Positions 10,957 to 25,429 of a stretch of DNA of 64,000 nt are shown in pieces. How positions within the stretch are numbered: the first letter of the stretch is position 1; each line of letters starts with the position of its first letter. Source of the DNA: Orientallactaga sibirica. Lineage: Eukaryota; Chordata; Mammalia; Rodentia; Dipodidae. The position numbers and the translations under genes are program-made. The notes below the pieces were generated by a model. It made no database searches. It worked only from the letters and a program-made list of their open reading frames with translations, and was not told where the DNA came from. Where the stretch lies: assembly GCA_036365145.1 (NCBI GenBank), contig JAEOAD010000013.1, forward strand, positions 43,465,001 through 43,529,000. The letters run 5' to 3'.

Positions 10957-13900
10957 TTTGAGAGCTAGGGAGGGGAAGAGGCAGAGAGAATGGGCACGCC
11001 AGGGTCTCTAGCCACTGCAAACGAACTTCAGACGCATACACCCTCTTGTGCATCTGGTTTACGTGGGGATCCTCCTACCTCTGCCTTCTGAGTGCTGGGA
11101 TTAAAGGGGTGTGCCACCACGCCTGGCCAAACATTTATTTATTTGAGAGAGAGCGAATGGGCATACCAGAGCCTCTAACCACTGCAACCAAACTTCAGAC
11201 ATATGTGCCACCTTGTGCATCTGGCTTATGTAGGTACTGGGGAATCGGACCTGGGTCCTTAGGCTTCACAGCAAGCACCTTAACTGCTGAGTCATCTCTC
11301 TAGCCCCTATTTATCTATGTATTATGTATGTATGTATGTATGTATGTATGTATGTGTGTATGTATGTATGTATGTGTGTGTGTATGTATGTATGTATTTT
11401 GAGGCCAGTCTGGGCTACATAGCAAGACCCTATCTCAAAAAAAAAAAAATGTACCTTGTTTCTCTTCCCAGTCTTCCCTGTGTCTCCACTCTTCTGACTT
11501 AAAATTGTTCAAGATAGCACTTTTTCCAAGTGTGATCTGTGAAGTCATGAAGGGTCTATGAGACCCTTTTGTGGATCTGTAATGTGAAAACTATTTTCAG
11601 CTGGGTGTGGTGGCACACGCCTTTAATTCCAGCACTCAGAAGGCAGAGGTAGGAGGATCGCTGTGAGTTTGAGGCTATCCTAAGAATACAGAGTGAATTC
11701 CAGGTCAGCCTGGGCTAGAGTGAAACCAAAAAAAAAAAAAAAAAACAAACTATATTTCATAAGATGTTATTTGGGCCTGGAGAGATAGCATAGTGGGTAA
11801 GGCACTTGCCTGCGAATCTTAAGGACCTTGCTTTCACTCCGCAGAACCCATGTAAGTCAGATGTACATGGTGGGGCATGCATCTGGACTTCCTTTGCAGT
11901 GGCCAGAGGCCCTGGTGCACCCATTCTCTCTCTCTCTTTGTCTCTCTCTCAAGTAAATACGTTATTTGCCTGTTTTACTATACCTATGATTGCACTGAGT
12001 ACAAAATTAACTAGTAGGGCTGGATGTAGGCTTTGCATATTTGAGGCTGTGGTTCAGTCCCTACCCCTTAAAACAAAAGCATCAGTGAATATAACTGCTT
12101 TAGCATGTGTCAAAACAGTGGAACCATATGATGTACTAGTAGTCATTGTTGTATTCTTCACCATCATGTACACATGCACTCACACACATATATAAAATTT
12201 ATTAGCAAGGGGTGCCACTGCAAATGAGCTCCAGATGAATATGCCACTTTGTGTATCCAAGCTTTACATGGGTACTGGGGAATCAAACCCAGGCCATTAG
12301 GCTTTGCAGATAGGCTCCTTAACCACTGAGCAATCTCCCCAGCACTTCAGATGTTTTTGTTTGTTTGTTTGTTTTGTTTTGTCTTTTGGTTTTTCCAGAT
12401 AGGGTCTCACTGTGGCCCAGGCTGACCTGGCACTCATTCTGTAGTTCCAGGTTGGCCTCAAACTCACAGTGATCCTCCTACCTCTACCTCCCAGTGCTGG
12501 GATTAAAGGCATGCTTCACCATACCTGGCCCTGCTTGAGATTTTTTTAAGTTTTAAACCCAGTGTTATTTTTGTTTTGTTTTGGTGCTTACAGTTTTGAG
12601 GTTAATTTTACTTAAGGATTTTCTTATTCATGCTGGACATGGTGGCCCACTCTTGTAATTCACTTGGGAGATTGAGCCAGGAGGATTGCCAAGAGTTTGA
12701 GGCTAGCCTTGGGCTACATAGTGAGTTCCAGGTCAGTCTGGACTATAGAATGAAACCCAGTCTCGAAAAACTGAAAATTGCCGGGTGTGGTGGCACACAC
12801 CTTTAATCCCAACACTCGGGAGGCAGAGTTTTTTAAACCTGAAAATTCAAAGGGCAGGTGGGCATGGTGGCACATGCCTTTTTTTTTTTGTCTCGCTCTA
12901 GCCCAGGCTGACCTGGAATTGATGATGTAGTCTTAGGGTGGTTTTGAACTCACAGCAATCCTCCTACCTCTACCTCTCAAGTGCTGGGATTAAAGGCATG
13001 TGCCACAACACCCGGCTTATTTATTTGAGAGATGGAGGGGGCAGACATATATATAGAGAGAATGGGCATGCCAGGGCCTCTAGCCACTGCAAATGAACTC
13101 CAGACACATGTGCCACCTTGTGCATCTGGCTTACATGGGTACTGTGGAATTGAACCTGGGTCTTTAGACTTCATAGGCAAGCTCCTTAACCACTAAGCTT
13201 ACATGGGTACTGTGGAATTGAACCTGGGTCTTTAGACTTCATAGGCAAGCTCCTCAACCACTAAGCCATCTCTCCAGCCCATAGCACACACCTTTCTTCC
13301 CAGCTCTTGGGAGGCAGAGTTAGGATTGCTGTGAGTTTTAGGCTTAGAGCGAGACCTTAACTGGAAACAACAACAAAATGATTGAACTTAAAAAAAAAAA
13401 AAAAAAGAATCAGATGTACTGACTTGCCTTTAATCTCAGCATTCTGGGAGGCTGAAGTGGGAGGCTGATGATGGAGGAAGATTGCCAGGTGTTTAAGGCC
13501 ACTTGAGCTACAGAGTAAGTTCCAGGTCAGCCTGGGCTATAGTGAGACACTGCTTCAAAGGAAAAACAAAGCCATTCCAATTTCTAGAAAACACAATGGA
13601 CAAAATGGCAGAAAAATAAAATTTAAATCTCATGTTTTAACAGGTGCTGGAGAAAACTTGGAGAATACAATGGCAGCCTTTAAGCAGTAAGTATATAAAA
13701 TGGTACTCTCTTACAATTTTATTAAAATGAATCACAAAGTGAAGAGATTGTACATGTATTGTTAGATTATTATAGTTGCTTCTATACAGTGTCTTTTTAT
13801 GTTTGTTTGTTTTTTTGAGGTAGAGTCTCTCACTCTAGTCCAGGCTGACCTGGAAATCACTCTGTAGTCCCAGGCTGGCTTCGAACTCACAGTGATCTTC

Positions 13901-15095
13901 CTACCTTTGTCTCTCAAGTGCTGGGATTAAAGGCATGTGCCACCATACCTAGTTTATACAGTGGCTTTTCTTGTTGTTGTTTTTGAGGTATGGTCTCACT
14001 TTAGCTCAGGTTCACCTGGAATTCACTATTTAGTATCAGGGTGGCCTTGAACTCAAGGCAACCCTCCTACCTCTGCCTCACAAGTGCTGGGATTAAAGGT
14101 GTGTACCACTAAGCCCGGCTCCAGAGTTTTATTAATCAAAAGATAGTATATTTCCAAAGCTGAAAGAAGACATTTGTAACAAGGAACATGCTATGTATAG
14201 TTCTAATTAACCTCTGGGAGAAAGAGAAACAAGATAACTATTATATTGGCTGCTGTTTATGAATAGGATTGATTATGTGTCTTTATACCCAGTAAGATTT
14301 TTAAAATCTTTAATATATTTTATTTATTTATTTGAGAGAGAGAGGGAAATAATGAGTGTGCCAGGACATCCAGCCACTGCAAACGAACTCCAGATGCATG
14401 CGCCCCCTTGTGCACCTGGTTTATGTGGGTCCTGGAGAATTGAACCGGAGTCCTTTGGCTTTGCAGGCAAAGGCCTTAACTGCTAAGCCATCTCTCCAGC
14501 CTCCCAATAAGTTTTTGTTTTTCTAGGTAAAGTCTCACTCTAGCCCAGGCTGACCTGCCAGAACTCCAGATGCATGTGCCACTTTGTGCATTTGGCTTTA
14601 TGTGGGAACTGGGGAATCAAGAACCTGGGTCAGCAGGTTTTGTGAGCAAGTGCCTTTAACACTGATCCATTTTCCCAGCTCTAACCTTGTTTTCTTTCTT
14701 TTATATTTCATTTATTTGTTTGTTTTATTTATTTGAGAGAGAGGGAAAGAGGCAGAGACAGAGAACTCCAGATGATGTGTACTTAGTTCATCTGGCCACT
14801 GTGAATGAATCAAGAACTCAGCAGGTTTTGTGAGACACATGCACCAGCTCTAACCTTGTTTTCTTTCTTTTATATTTCATTTATTTGTTTGTTTTATTTA
14901 TTTGAGAGAGAGGGAAAGAGGCAGAGACAGAGGGGGAGGATGGTGTACTAGGTTCTCTGGCCACTGTGAATGAACTCTAGACACATGCACTAACTTGTGC
15001 ATCTGTCTTATGTGGGTACTGGGGAATCAAACCTGGGTCCTTAGGCTTTGCAGGCAAGTGCCTTAACTGCTAAGATCTCTCCAGTCCCCTAACTT

Positions 15096-15152
<57 letters not shown>

Positions 15153-17981
15153 ATTTTGTTTCTTTGTTTGTTTTTTCAAGGTAGGGTTTCACTCTAGCTC
15201 AGGCTGACCTGGAATTCACTATGTATTCTTATTCTCAGGGTGGCATTGAACTCATAGTGATCCTCCTACCTCTGACTCTCGAGTGCTAGGATTAAAGTCG
15301 TGCACCACCATGCCTGGCCCTAACTTTATTTTATTTATTTATTTTTAAAGATTTTTATTTATTAGAGACAGAGAGAGGGGGGAGAGAGAGAGTGGGCACA
15401 CCAGGGCCTCTAGCCACTGCAAATAAATTCCAGACGCATGTGTCACCATGTGCATCTGGCTTATGTGGGATTTGGAGAATTGAACCTGGGTCCTTAGGCT
15501 TTGCAGGCACACGCCTTAATCGCCAAGCCATCTCTTCAGCTCCCTAACTTTTTTTTTTTTTTTTTTTTTTTTGGAGAGAGTCAGAGACAGAGACAGAGAG
15601 ATTGGGCATGCCAGTGGCCTCTGAGACGCTGTGAAGGAGCTCCAGAAGTGTGCTCCCTTGTGGGCAAATGCAGCATTGCGCCTTTGCATCACTTTGGGTC
15701 TGTCTAAACCTGGTACCTGGAGAATTGATTGGGTGTTCCTAGGCTTAGCAGGCAGGCACCTTAACTGCTAAGCCATCTCTCCAGCCCTAACTTTACTTTT
15801 TTTTTTTTTTTTTTTTTTTGGTTTTTCGTGGTATGGTCTCACACTGGTCCAGGCTGACCTGGAATTAACTATGTAGTCTCAGGGTGGCCTCAAACTCTCG
15901 GCGATCCTCCTACCCCTGCCTCCCAAGTGCTGGGATTAAAGGTGTGCACCACCACGCCTGGCTCCTAACTTTACTTTTTAATAAGATAAATTTGTTTCTG
16001 TTTCTAATCAATCCTTTTTTTTTTTTTTTTTTTTTTTTTCAAAGTAGGGTCATGCAATAGCCCTAGCTGGCCTGGAATTCACTATGTAGTCTCGGACTGG
16101 CCTTGACCATATTTCATATAGATGTCTCTTAGAGCAATTTTCAAGAAGCTGCAGGAGAGACTGAGTAAAAACTCAGGAGACAACTGTGGTCACGCCTTTA
16201 AAGCACGGGAGGCAGAGGTAGGACAGCCAGGCATAGTGAATTCCAGGGTGAACTAGAGTGAGACTCTTTAAACCAAAAAAAAAAAAAAAAAAAAACTCAT
16301 AGACAGCCAGGCATGGTGGTACATGCCTTTAATCCCAGCACTTGGGAGGCAGAGGTAGGAGGATCGCCATGAGTTCAAGGCCACCCTAAGACTACATAGT
16401 GAATTCCAGATCAGCCTGGGCTAGAAAGTGAGAACCTACCTCAAAAAACCAAAAAAGAAAAAAGAAGTAGCCAAAGACTGATGGAGACCAAACCTCCTTC
16501 TTACTAATCATAAGACCTAAAACTAAGGAATCATTACTGTTAACAGGCACACACACATGCCTAGTTACTGAGCCCTTGGAGATGTTTTGTACTGTTTTGT
16601 TTTTGAGGCAGGATCTCATTCTAGCTCAGGCTGACCTGGAACTTACTCTGTAGCCCAGGCTCATCTCCAACTCACCACAATCCTTCTGAGTGCTGGGATT
16701 TTAGGCATGGGCCACTATGTCCTGTCATTTGTTTGTTTGTTTAGAGATAAAACCTCACTGTGTGGTGGCCTGCAACTCATTTTGTAGACCAGGCTGGCCT
16801 CAGAACTGTACTAATTGATCCTCCTGTCTCTGCTTCCCAAGTGCTAGGATTACAGATGTAAACTACCACATCTGGCACCTTTGGGTGTGTAAAACCTGAT
16901 TTTCTTTCTTTTTTTTTTTGTTTTTCGAGGTAGGGTCTCACTGTAGTCCAGGCTGACCTGGAATTCACTGTGTAGTCTCAGGGTAGCCTCAAACTCACAG
17001 TGATCCCTTTATCTCTGCCTCCCGAGTGCTGGGATTAAAGGTGTGTGATACCACGCCCGGCTTGTCTTTTTTTTCTTGAGACAGGTTTTATATAGGCCAG
17101 GCTGGCTTCCAACTCATGATGTGTGCAAGAGTGACACTGATCTACTGATCTTCCTGCCTCCGCTTCCCAAATGCTGATACTGCAGGTGATCACCATACAC
17201 CTAGCAAAACCTGGTTCTTAAGGACTACTAAAACTAGGTTATTAAACTGGGCCGTCATAGTAAATACCCATAGGACAATGTGATCCCTATGGTATATGAG
17301 TGGTAGGAGAAAGAAGCAAATTATAGTAGCAATACCTAGAAGTATAAGTTGGCAGACAAAGTAATTAGTCATTGCCCTGGTTCTCATAATCATCATATTT
17401 TTAAAAATATTTTTATTTATTTGTGAGCAGGAAAGAAAGAGAAGAAAGAGAATGGGCATCCTAAGGCTTTTTTCCTCCACAAACAAACTGTAGATGCATA
17501 TAATGCTTTACATGAGTACTGGAAATTGAACTTGGCTGGCAGTCCTTGCAAGCAAGTTTCTTTAACCACTGAGCCATTTCTCCAGCCCTATAATGAAAAT
17601 TATATATATATAGCTAGGTGTGGTGGTGCATGCCTTTAATCCCAGCACTTGGGAGGCAGAGGTAGGAGGATCACCATGAGTTCGAGGCCACCATGAGACT
17701 ACATAGTTAATTCCAGGACAGCCTGGGCCAGAGTGAGACCCTACCTCAAAAAAACAAAAAAAATAAATTAATAAAATAAAATAAAATAAAATAAAATAAA
17801 ATAAAAAAAAATATATAAAGGCATGGTGGCACATGCCTTTAATCCCAGCATTTGGGAGGCAGGAAGATTGCTGTGAGTTCGAGGTCAGCCTGAGAATATA
17901 ATACAGAGTGAATTCCAGGTCAGCCTGGGCTAGAGTGAGACCCTACCTTGAAAAACAAAACAACAACAACAACAACAAAAA

Positions 17982-18034
<53 letters not shown>

Positions 18035-21000
18035 AGAGTCAGGCATGGTTGTGCAAACCTTTAATCCCAGCACAGAGATAAGATAAGAGGATCCCCTGGG
18101 ATTATAGAGTAAGTGCCAGTTCAGCCTGGGCTACAGTGAGACTCCACCTCAAACAAAATAAATAAATAAACAAATAAATAAATACCAGTTGACATATGAG
18201 TGCCACCAGCAATGTTCTAGTTGCTACACTGTCTTCCTGACACTTAATATCAATCTTTTTTTTTTTTGGTTTTTCAAGGTAGAGTCTTGTTCTAGCTCAG
18301 GCTGACCTGGAATTCACTATGTAGTCTCAGGGTGGCCTTGAACTAACAGCCATCCTCCTACTTCTGCCTCCCAAGTGCTGGGAGCTGGCAGCTTCCAACT
18401 TGTTATGTGGGATCCAGGAGTCAGAACTTAGTCAATCAGAGTTGTATAGCAAGCACTTTACCCACTGAACCATTACTCTAGCTCCTACTTGCTTTCTTGA
18501 GCCCAGGCTGACCTGAAGTTCACTCTGTAATCTAGATTTCCTTGAACTCACAGTAATCTTTCTACCTCAGCCTTTTGAGTCCTGATATTAAAGGTATGTG
18601 CCACCATGCCTGGATTATTATTTCTAATTTTTGGATAAATTTGTTAGCTCATGAATTATTTTCCAAACTTACTTATTATTATTATTTTTTGAGGTAGGGT
18701 CTTGCTCTGGCCCAGGCTAACCTGGAATTAACTATGTAGTCTCAGGGTGGCCTCAAACTCATGGTGATCCTCTTCCTACCTCTGCCTCCCAAGTGCTGGG
18801 ATTAAAGGCGTGCACCACCACGCACGGCTCCAAACTTAATTTTTTATTCTATATTCTTGGAGTGCATTGAACTTTATAAGAGGGTTATTCTGGATTCTTT
18901 TCTGTTGTTTTATAATTTCCCTTTCTTTGGGATCCATTAATGCAGCTTTTAAAAATTTTTACTCTGACATCTTGATCCTTCTACCTCTACCTCTTGAGTC
19001 TGGGATAAGAGGCATATACCACCTCACCCAGCTCTTTATTATTTTTTAATTTTTTTGGTTTTTTGAGGTTGGTTCTCACTCTAGCCCAGGCTGACCTGGA
19101 ATTCACTATGTAGTCTCAGGGTGGCCTCAAACTCACTGTGATCCTCCTACCTCTGCCTCCCAAGTGCTGGGATTAAAAGCATGTGCCACTATGCCCGGCT
19201 CCTCCTCTTCCCTTTTATAGAGAGAGACAGATAGAGAATGGGCACACCAGGGTCTCCAGCCACTGTAAACAAACTCCAGATGCATACGCTACCTTGTGCA
19301 TCTGGCTTACCAGGGTCCTGGGGAGTTGAACCTAGGTCCTTTGGCTTTGCCAGCAAGCGCCTTAACCGCTAAGCCATTTCTCCAGCCTTTTTTTTTTTTT
19401 TTTTTTAAAATAATGGCACAGAGTAAACATTCGTACTGCAAAATATGACATTTCAAGAAAGGATTGAACTAATACAAGATCCAAAACAAACAACAAACAT
19501 CAAATCCTATAACTCCAAGTCCAACATCTGTAACCAGTTATGAAATCTCTTGGGTTCCCATTTCACCTCCCCAGCTGGGCTGCTTACATCCTGGGGAATA
19601 ATCCATCCTGAGCTAGCAGCTCTCCTTGGCAGCCATTCTATGGTCCTGGCATTTCCAAAATCTGCAACTTCCACTGCAACCCATGGTTCATTGTCATGGC
19701 TCCATTGGGCATCCATGCGGATACTTCAACAACCCAGTGGCCATTTCCAAAATGCTATGATGCAAACCTAATGACTCCTCTTTCCTGCATTTGTTAAACT
19801 TCCATAGTATCAGGTGGGCTACCAAATTTGTTAATCCAGGGGGAATAAAGCCAATTTTGAAGAATAAGAAAACTCTTTCAGCATTCTGGCCCACTACTTT
19901 CAAGACCCATCATTCTAACTGTTGTCCCAATGCAAAACAGCTGGTCCAATCTCCATGATGGTAATCTCTCCAACAATTGCAGCTGAAAGAAGCTGCTGTC
20001 TCTCATCCAAAACTTTCATTTCTTTCTATACTATGTACATCTGCTCACAACAGTCCATTTCATCTAAATTCAACACTAATAAAGTTCTCAGGACACAGGA
20101 AGAGCACAGCCAGTTATAGTTACTGTTTGGTAAGCAGCTGATGGTAGGAATGTTGTTATTTTGTGATATAGTCTAGATAGCAGGAGAAAACATGGCATGA
20201 GCAGATGCTGGACATCACCTCTGCCACAGCAGGTGGAAAACAGCACGGGACTCACTCTGTAGCCCAGGCCATGAATTCATTGTGATCCTCCTACCTCATC
20301 TTCCCAAGTGCTACTATGAAAGTATTGTGCCCCCATGCCCGGCCTTTATTCTGTCATCTTTCTGCCTCAGCCTTCCAAGTGCTGGGATTTTAGACATGTA
20401 CCACCAGACTTGCCTTAATAGTCTGCTGGATCAAAATGATAAAAGCAGCCATCCTTGTCCTATTTTTTAATACTTTCATTTTATAAATATGGAAATTTGG
20501 CCATAAGAGGAAAATATAGCTGCCTAAAATTATAGTAATGCACAGTGTATCAGCAACTGGTACCCAAATCTACTCTGGTCAAGTATTCTTTTTTTTTAAA
20601 TTTTGTTTATTTTTATTTATTTATTAGCAACAGATAGAGAGAAAAAGAGGCAGAGAGAGAGAGAGAGAGAGATGGTGTGCCAGGGCGTCCAGCCACTGCA
20701 AACGAACTCCAGATGCATGTTGCATGTGCTACCTTATGCATCTGGCTTACATGGGTACTGGGGAATTGAACCTTGAACCAGGGTCAGGCTTCACAGGCAA
20801 GTGCTTAACCACTAAGCCATCTCTCCAACCCCTTTTTATATATATAATTTTTTGAAAGATGAGACAGAGAATGGGCACACTAGGGCCTTTTAGCTGCTGT
20901 GAACAAACTCCAGTTGCATGCACCCCATTGTGCATATGTGCAACATTGCACACTTGTGTCACTGTGCATCTGGCTACATGGGACCTGGAGATTCAAACAT

Positions 21001-23694
21001 GCATTCTTAGGCTTTGCAGGCAAATGCCTTAACTGCTAAACCATCTCCCAAGCCCTGGTCAAGTATTTTTTCCATTGTATTGTACTGGGTGGTCAGAATT
21101 AGCTATAGCTAAAACATAATAGATTTATCCTAAGATCAGTTAGAATATTTTCATATTGATAATTCATGATAAATGATATTGTTGAGCTATTTCAATGTTT
21201 CAGAATACTTAGATTTTAAAATCTGAATCATTACATCTGGTACATGTAATCTAAATGTTTACTTAGGTTTCAAAGTGTCATTGTTTTATTTCTTCAGTGC
21301 AGTAACACTTGGAACTGATATGCTAGAACTGGATTGCCATATCACAAAAGATGAACAAGTTGTAGTGTCACATGATGAAAATCTGAAGAGGTCAACTGGG
21401 GTCAATGTAAACATCTCTGAAGTAAAGTATTGTGTAAGTAAAAATGTATGATAAGCCAAATGTCTAATAAATATGATACTATAAGATTTTTTTGTTTGTT
21501 GGGTCTCACTCTAGCTCAGGCTGACCTGGAATTCACTATGTATTCTCAGGGTGGCCTCAAACTCATGGTGATTCTCCTACCTCTGCCCCCTGAGTGCTGG
21601 GATTAAAGGTGTATGCCACAATGCCTGGCTGACTGTAAGATTTTTAAATGTATTTAATTAAATTAATTTATTATTATTATTATTATTGGTTTTGCGAGGT
21701 AGGGTCTCACTCTGGTCCAGGCTGACCTGGAATTAACTATGTAGTCTCAGGGTGGCCTCAAACTCTCAGCAATCCTCCTACCTCTGCCTCCCGAGTGCTG
21801 GGATTAAAGTTGTGCACCACCATGCCTGGCTATTTTTTGTTTTTTTGAGGTAGGGTCTCACTCTGGCCCATGCTGACCTGGAATTAACTATGTAGTCTCA
21901 GGGTGGCCTCAAATTTGCGGCAATCCTCCTACCTCTGCCTCCTGAGTGCTGGGATTAAGGCATGCGCCATGATGGCCAGCTTTATTTTTATTTATTTATT
22001 TTCAAGCACAGAGAGAAGAGAGATATAGAGAATGGACATGCAAGGACCTCCAGCCACTGCAAATGAACTCCAGATGCATACACCACTGTGCATCTGGCTT
22101 TGTGTGGGTACTGGGGAATTGAACTCAGATTGTTAGGTTTTGTAGGCAAATGCCTTAGCTGCTAAGTCATCTCTCCAGCCCGAGACTGTAAGATTTTTAA
22201 AACAGATAATGCCAGATGTTATTTTAATACATAACTTCTGAAAGTGAAGTGATTAAGCCAAACATGTAATCTTAGCACTTGGGAGGCTAAGACAGGAGGA
22301 CTGCCAAAAGCTTGAGGACAGGATTGGCACCAAAGTGAGTTAGAAGTTAACCTGAGACCCTGTCTCAACAGACAAGGGGCTGGAGAGATGGCTCAGCATT
22401 TAAGGCACTTGCCTGAAGAGCCTAATAACCAGAGTTCAATTCCCTAGTACCCATGTGGAGCCAGATGCACAAAGTGGCACGTGCATCTGGAGTCTGTTTT
22501 TAGTGATTGGAAGCCCTGGCATGCCCATTCTCTCTGTCTCTGTTCTATCTCTCTGCTTATAAATTAAAAAAAAAACAAAAACAAAACAACAACAACAAAA
22601 AAACAGGGCTGGAGAGATGGCTTAGCAGTTAAGGAGCTTGCCTGCAAGGCCTGACCACCCAGGGTTGTGGTTTTTTTTTTTTTTTCGAGGTAGAGTCTCA
22701 CTTTGGTCCAGGCTGATTTGGAATTAGTGTCAGGGTGGCCTTGAACTCATGGCGATCTTCCTGCTTCTGCCTCCCGAGTGCTGGGATTAAAGGCGTGTGC
22801 CACCACGCCCAGCCTGACCACCCAGATTTGATTCTCCAATACCCATGTAAAGTCAGATGCACAAAGTGGTACTTGCTTCTGGAGTTCATTTGCAGTGACC
22901 AGAGGCTCTGGCATGCCCATTCTCTCTTTCTCTCTTCTGTATGTCTCTTTCTCTTGTCTTGCAAATAAGTAAATACATATTTAAAAAAATAGCTGGGTGT
23001 GGTGGTGCACGCTTTGATCCTAGCACTTGGGAGGCAGAGGTAGGAGGATTGCCATAGTTTGAGGCCAGCCTGGGATTACATAGTGAATTCCAGGTCAGAC
23101 TAGGCTAGAGGGAGACCCTGCCTTGAAAAAAAAGATAAATAAAGTTAAGATCAAATAAACAAATAAAAGTATTTAAAAATAAAATGCTTTGAAAAAATTA
23201 AGGGGATTAAGAAAGGCTATATGGGCTGGAAAGATGGCTTAGTGGTTAAGGTGCTTGCCTGAAAAAAAAAAAAAAAAACCAAAAAAACCAACTTTAGCTC
23301 CTCCAGACACAAAATGGCCTGGATATCCATGACCTCATAATCTGACCCTACCCACAAAAGACTATCATAATAGGAGGAAAACTTCATGATATCAAAATAA
23401 GAGACTGGCCGGGTGTGGTGGTGCACGCCTTTAATCCCAGCACTCGGGAGGCAGAGGTAGGAGGATCTCCATGAGTTCAAGGCCACCCTGAGACTACATA
23501 GTTAATTCCAGGTCAGCCTGGGCCAGAGTGAGACCTTACCTACCTCGAAAAACCAAAAAAAAAAAAAAAAGAGAGAGACTGATTGAGAGGGGGAGGGGAT
23601 ATGATGGAGAGTGGAGTTTTAAAGGGGAAAGTGGAGGGGGGGAGGGAATTACCATGGGTTAATGTCTACAGTTATGGAAGTTGTCAATAATAAG

Positions 23695-23733
<39 letters not shown>

Positions 23734-24899
23734 AGGTTACTAAAATACTTTTTAATTTTTAAGAGCTAACTTAAAAATCATATCTTTTGAAGGAGCTTCC
23801 ACCTTACCTTGACAAACTGGACGTCCCATTTCAAAAAGGTAATGTTTCTTATATATGGTTTGAACATTGACATTAAAGTATGTTAATGTATGCTGAGAAG
23901 CACATGTGTAATCATTGTAATTTTTTTTTTTTTTTTTTTTGGTTTTTCGAGGTAGGGTTTCACTCTAGTCCATGTTGACCTGAAATTCACTCTGTAGTCT
24001 CAGGGTAGGCTCGAACACAGGGGGATCCTCCTACCTCTGCCTCCTGAGTGCTGGGATTAAAGGCATGTGCCAACCGACGGCAATTTATTTTTTAAATTAA
24101 TTTATTTGCACAAGAAAATGAAAAATAGAGACTATGGGCATGCCATAATGTCTTGCTAATGCAAACAAACTCCAGATGTGTGTGCCACACTGTACATCTG
24201 GCTTAACGTGGGTAATGGGGAATCAAACCCAGGCCATCAGGCCTTGCAAGCAAGCTCCTTTTGCTGAGTCATCTCCCTAACCTATATTGTAAGAATTTCT
24301 TGCCAGCTGAGCATAGTAGTATATGCCTTTAATCCCAGCCCTCTGGAGGCTGAGGTAGAAGAAACACTGGGAGTTCAAGGCCAGTTTGGAGCTACTGAGT
24401 CAGATCCAGGTCAACCTGGGCTAAAGAAGACCCTGCCTTGGAATAAAAAAACCAGGGCTGGGGCATGGCTTAGCTTTTAAGGTACTTGCCTGAAAAATCC
24501 AAAGGACCTAGGTTCAATTCTCCAGGACCCATGTAAACCAGATGCGAGGTAGCATGTGCCTATAGTTTGTTTGCAGTGGCTAGAGGCCCTGGCATGCCCA
24601 TTCTCTCTCTATCTGCCTCTTTCTCTCTAAATAAATAAATAAATAAATGCAATACAATACAGTACAGTACAATACAATACAATACAATACAATACAATAC
24701 AATACAATACAATACAATACAATACAATAAAAAAAAAAAGCCCAAAGCCAGGTGTGGTGGTGGTGCATGCCTTTAATCCCAGCCCTTGGGATGCAGAGGT
24801 AGGAGGATCACTGTGAGTTTGAGGCCACCCTGAGACTACATAGTGAATTCCAGATAAGCCTGAACTAGAGTGAAACCCTACCTCAAAAAAAAAAAAAAA

Positions 24900-24948
<49 letters not shown>

Positions 24949-25395
24949 AACAGGGCTGGAGAGATGGCTTAGTGGTTAAGGCGCCTGCCTGGTAAGCCTA
25001 AGAACATCAGTTCCAATCTCCAGGTCCCATGTTTAGCCAGATGCAAAGTGATGCAAGGGCGCAATGCCGCACTTGCCTACAAGGAGGCACATGCATCTGG
25101 AGTTCATTCGCAGTGGCTGAGAGGCTGCTGGCGCACCCATTCTCTATCTGTCTTCCTATCCCTCTCTCTCTATCTCTCTCAGTGTCTCTCTCCAAAAAAA
25201 TAAATAAAATAAAACAAAGAACAAAACAAATAAACAAAAAAGACCAGATGTGGCAGCACACATCTTTAATCCCAGCATTCAGCACTTGGGAGGCAGAGGT
25301 AGGAAGATCACTATGAGTTTGAGGCTGACCTGGAATACATAGTGAATTCCAGGTCAGCCTGAGCTACAGTGAGACCCTAACCTCAAAAAAAAAAA

Positions 25396-25429
<34 letters not shown>

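Noticed and set aside
14259..14486. Recurrent 60-95 codon frames of the type [18 protein letters not shown]
   Set aside because: They are the translated B2L SINE, seen dozens of times in both orientations, and not genes.
24560..24768. Frame with repeated YCIVL
   Set aside because: It is the (AATAC)n microsatellite read in translation.
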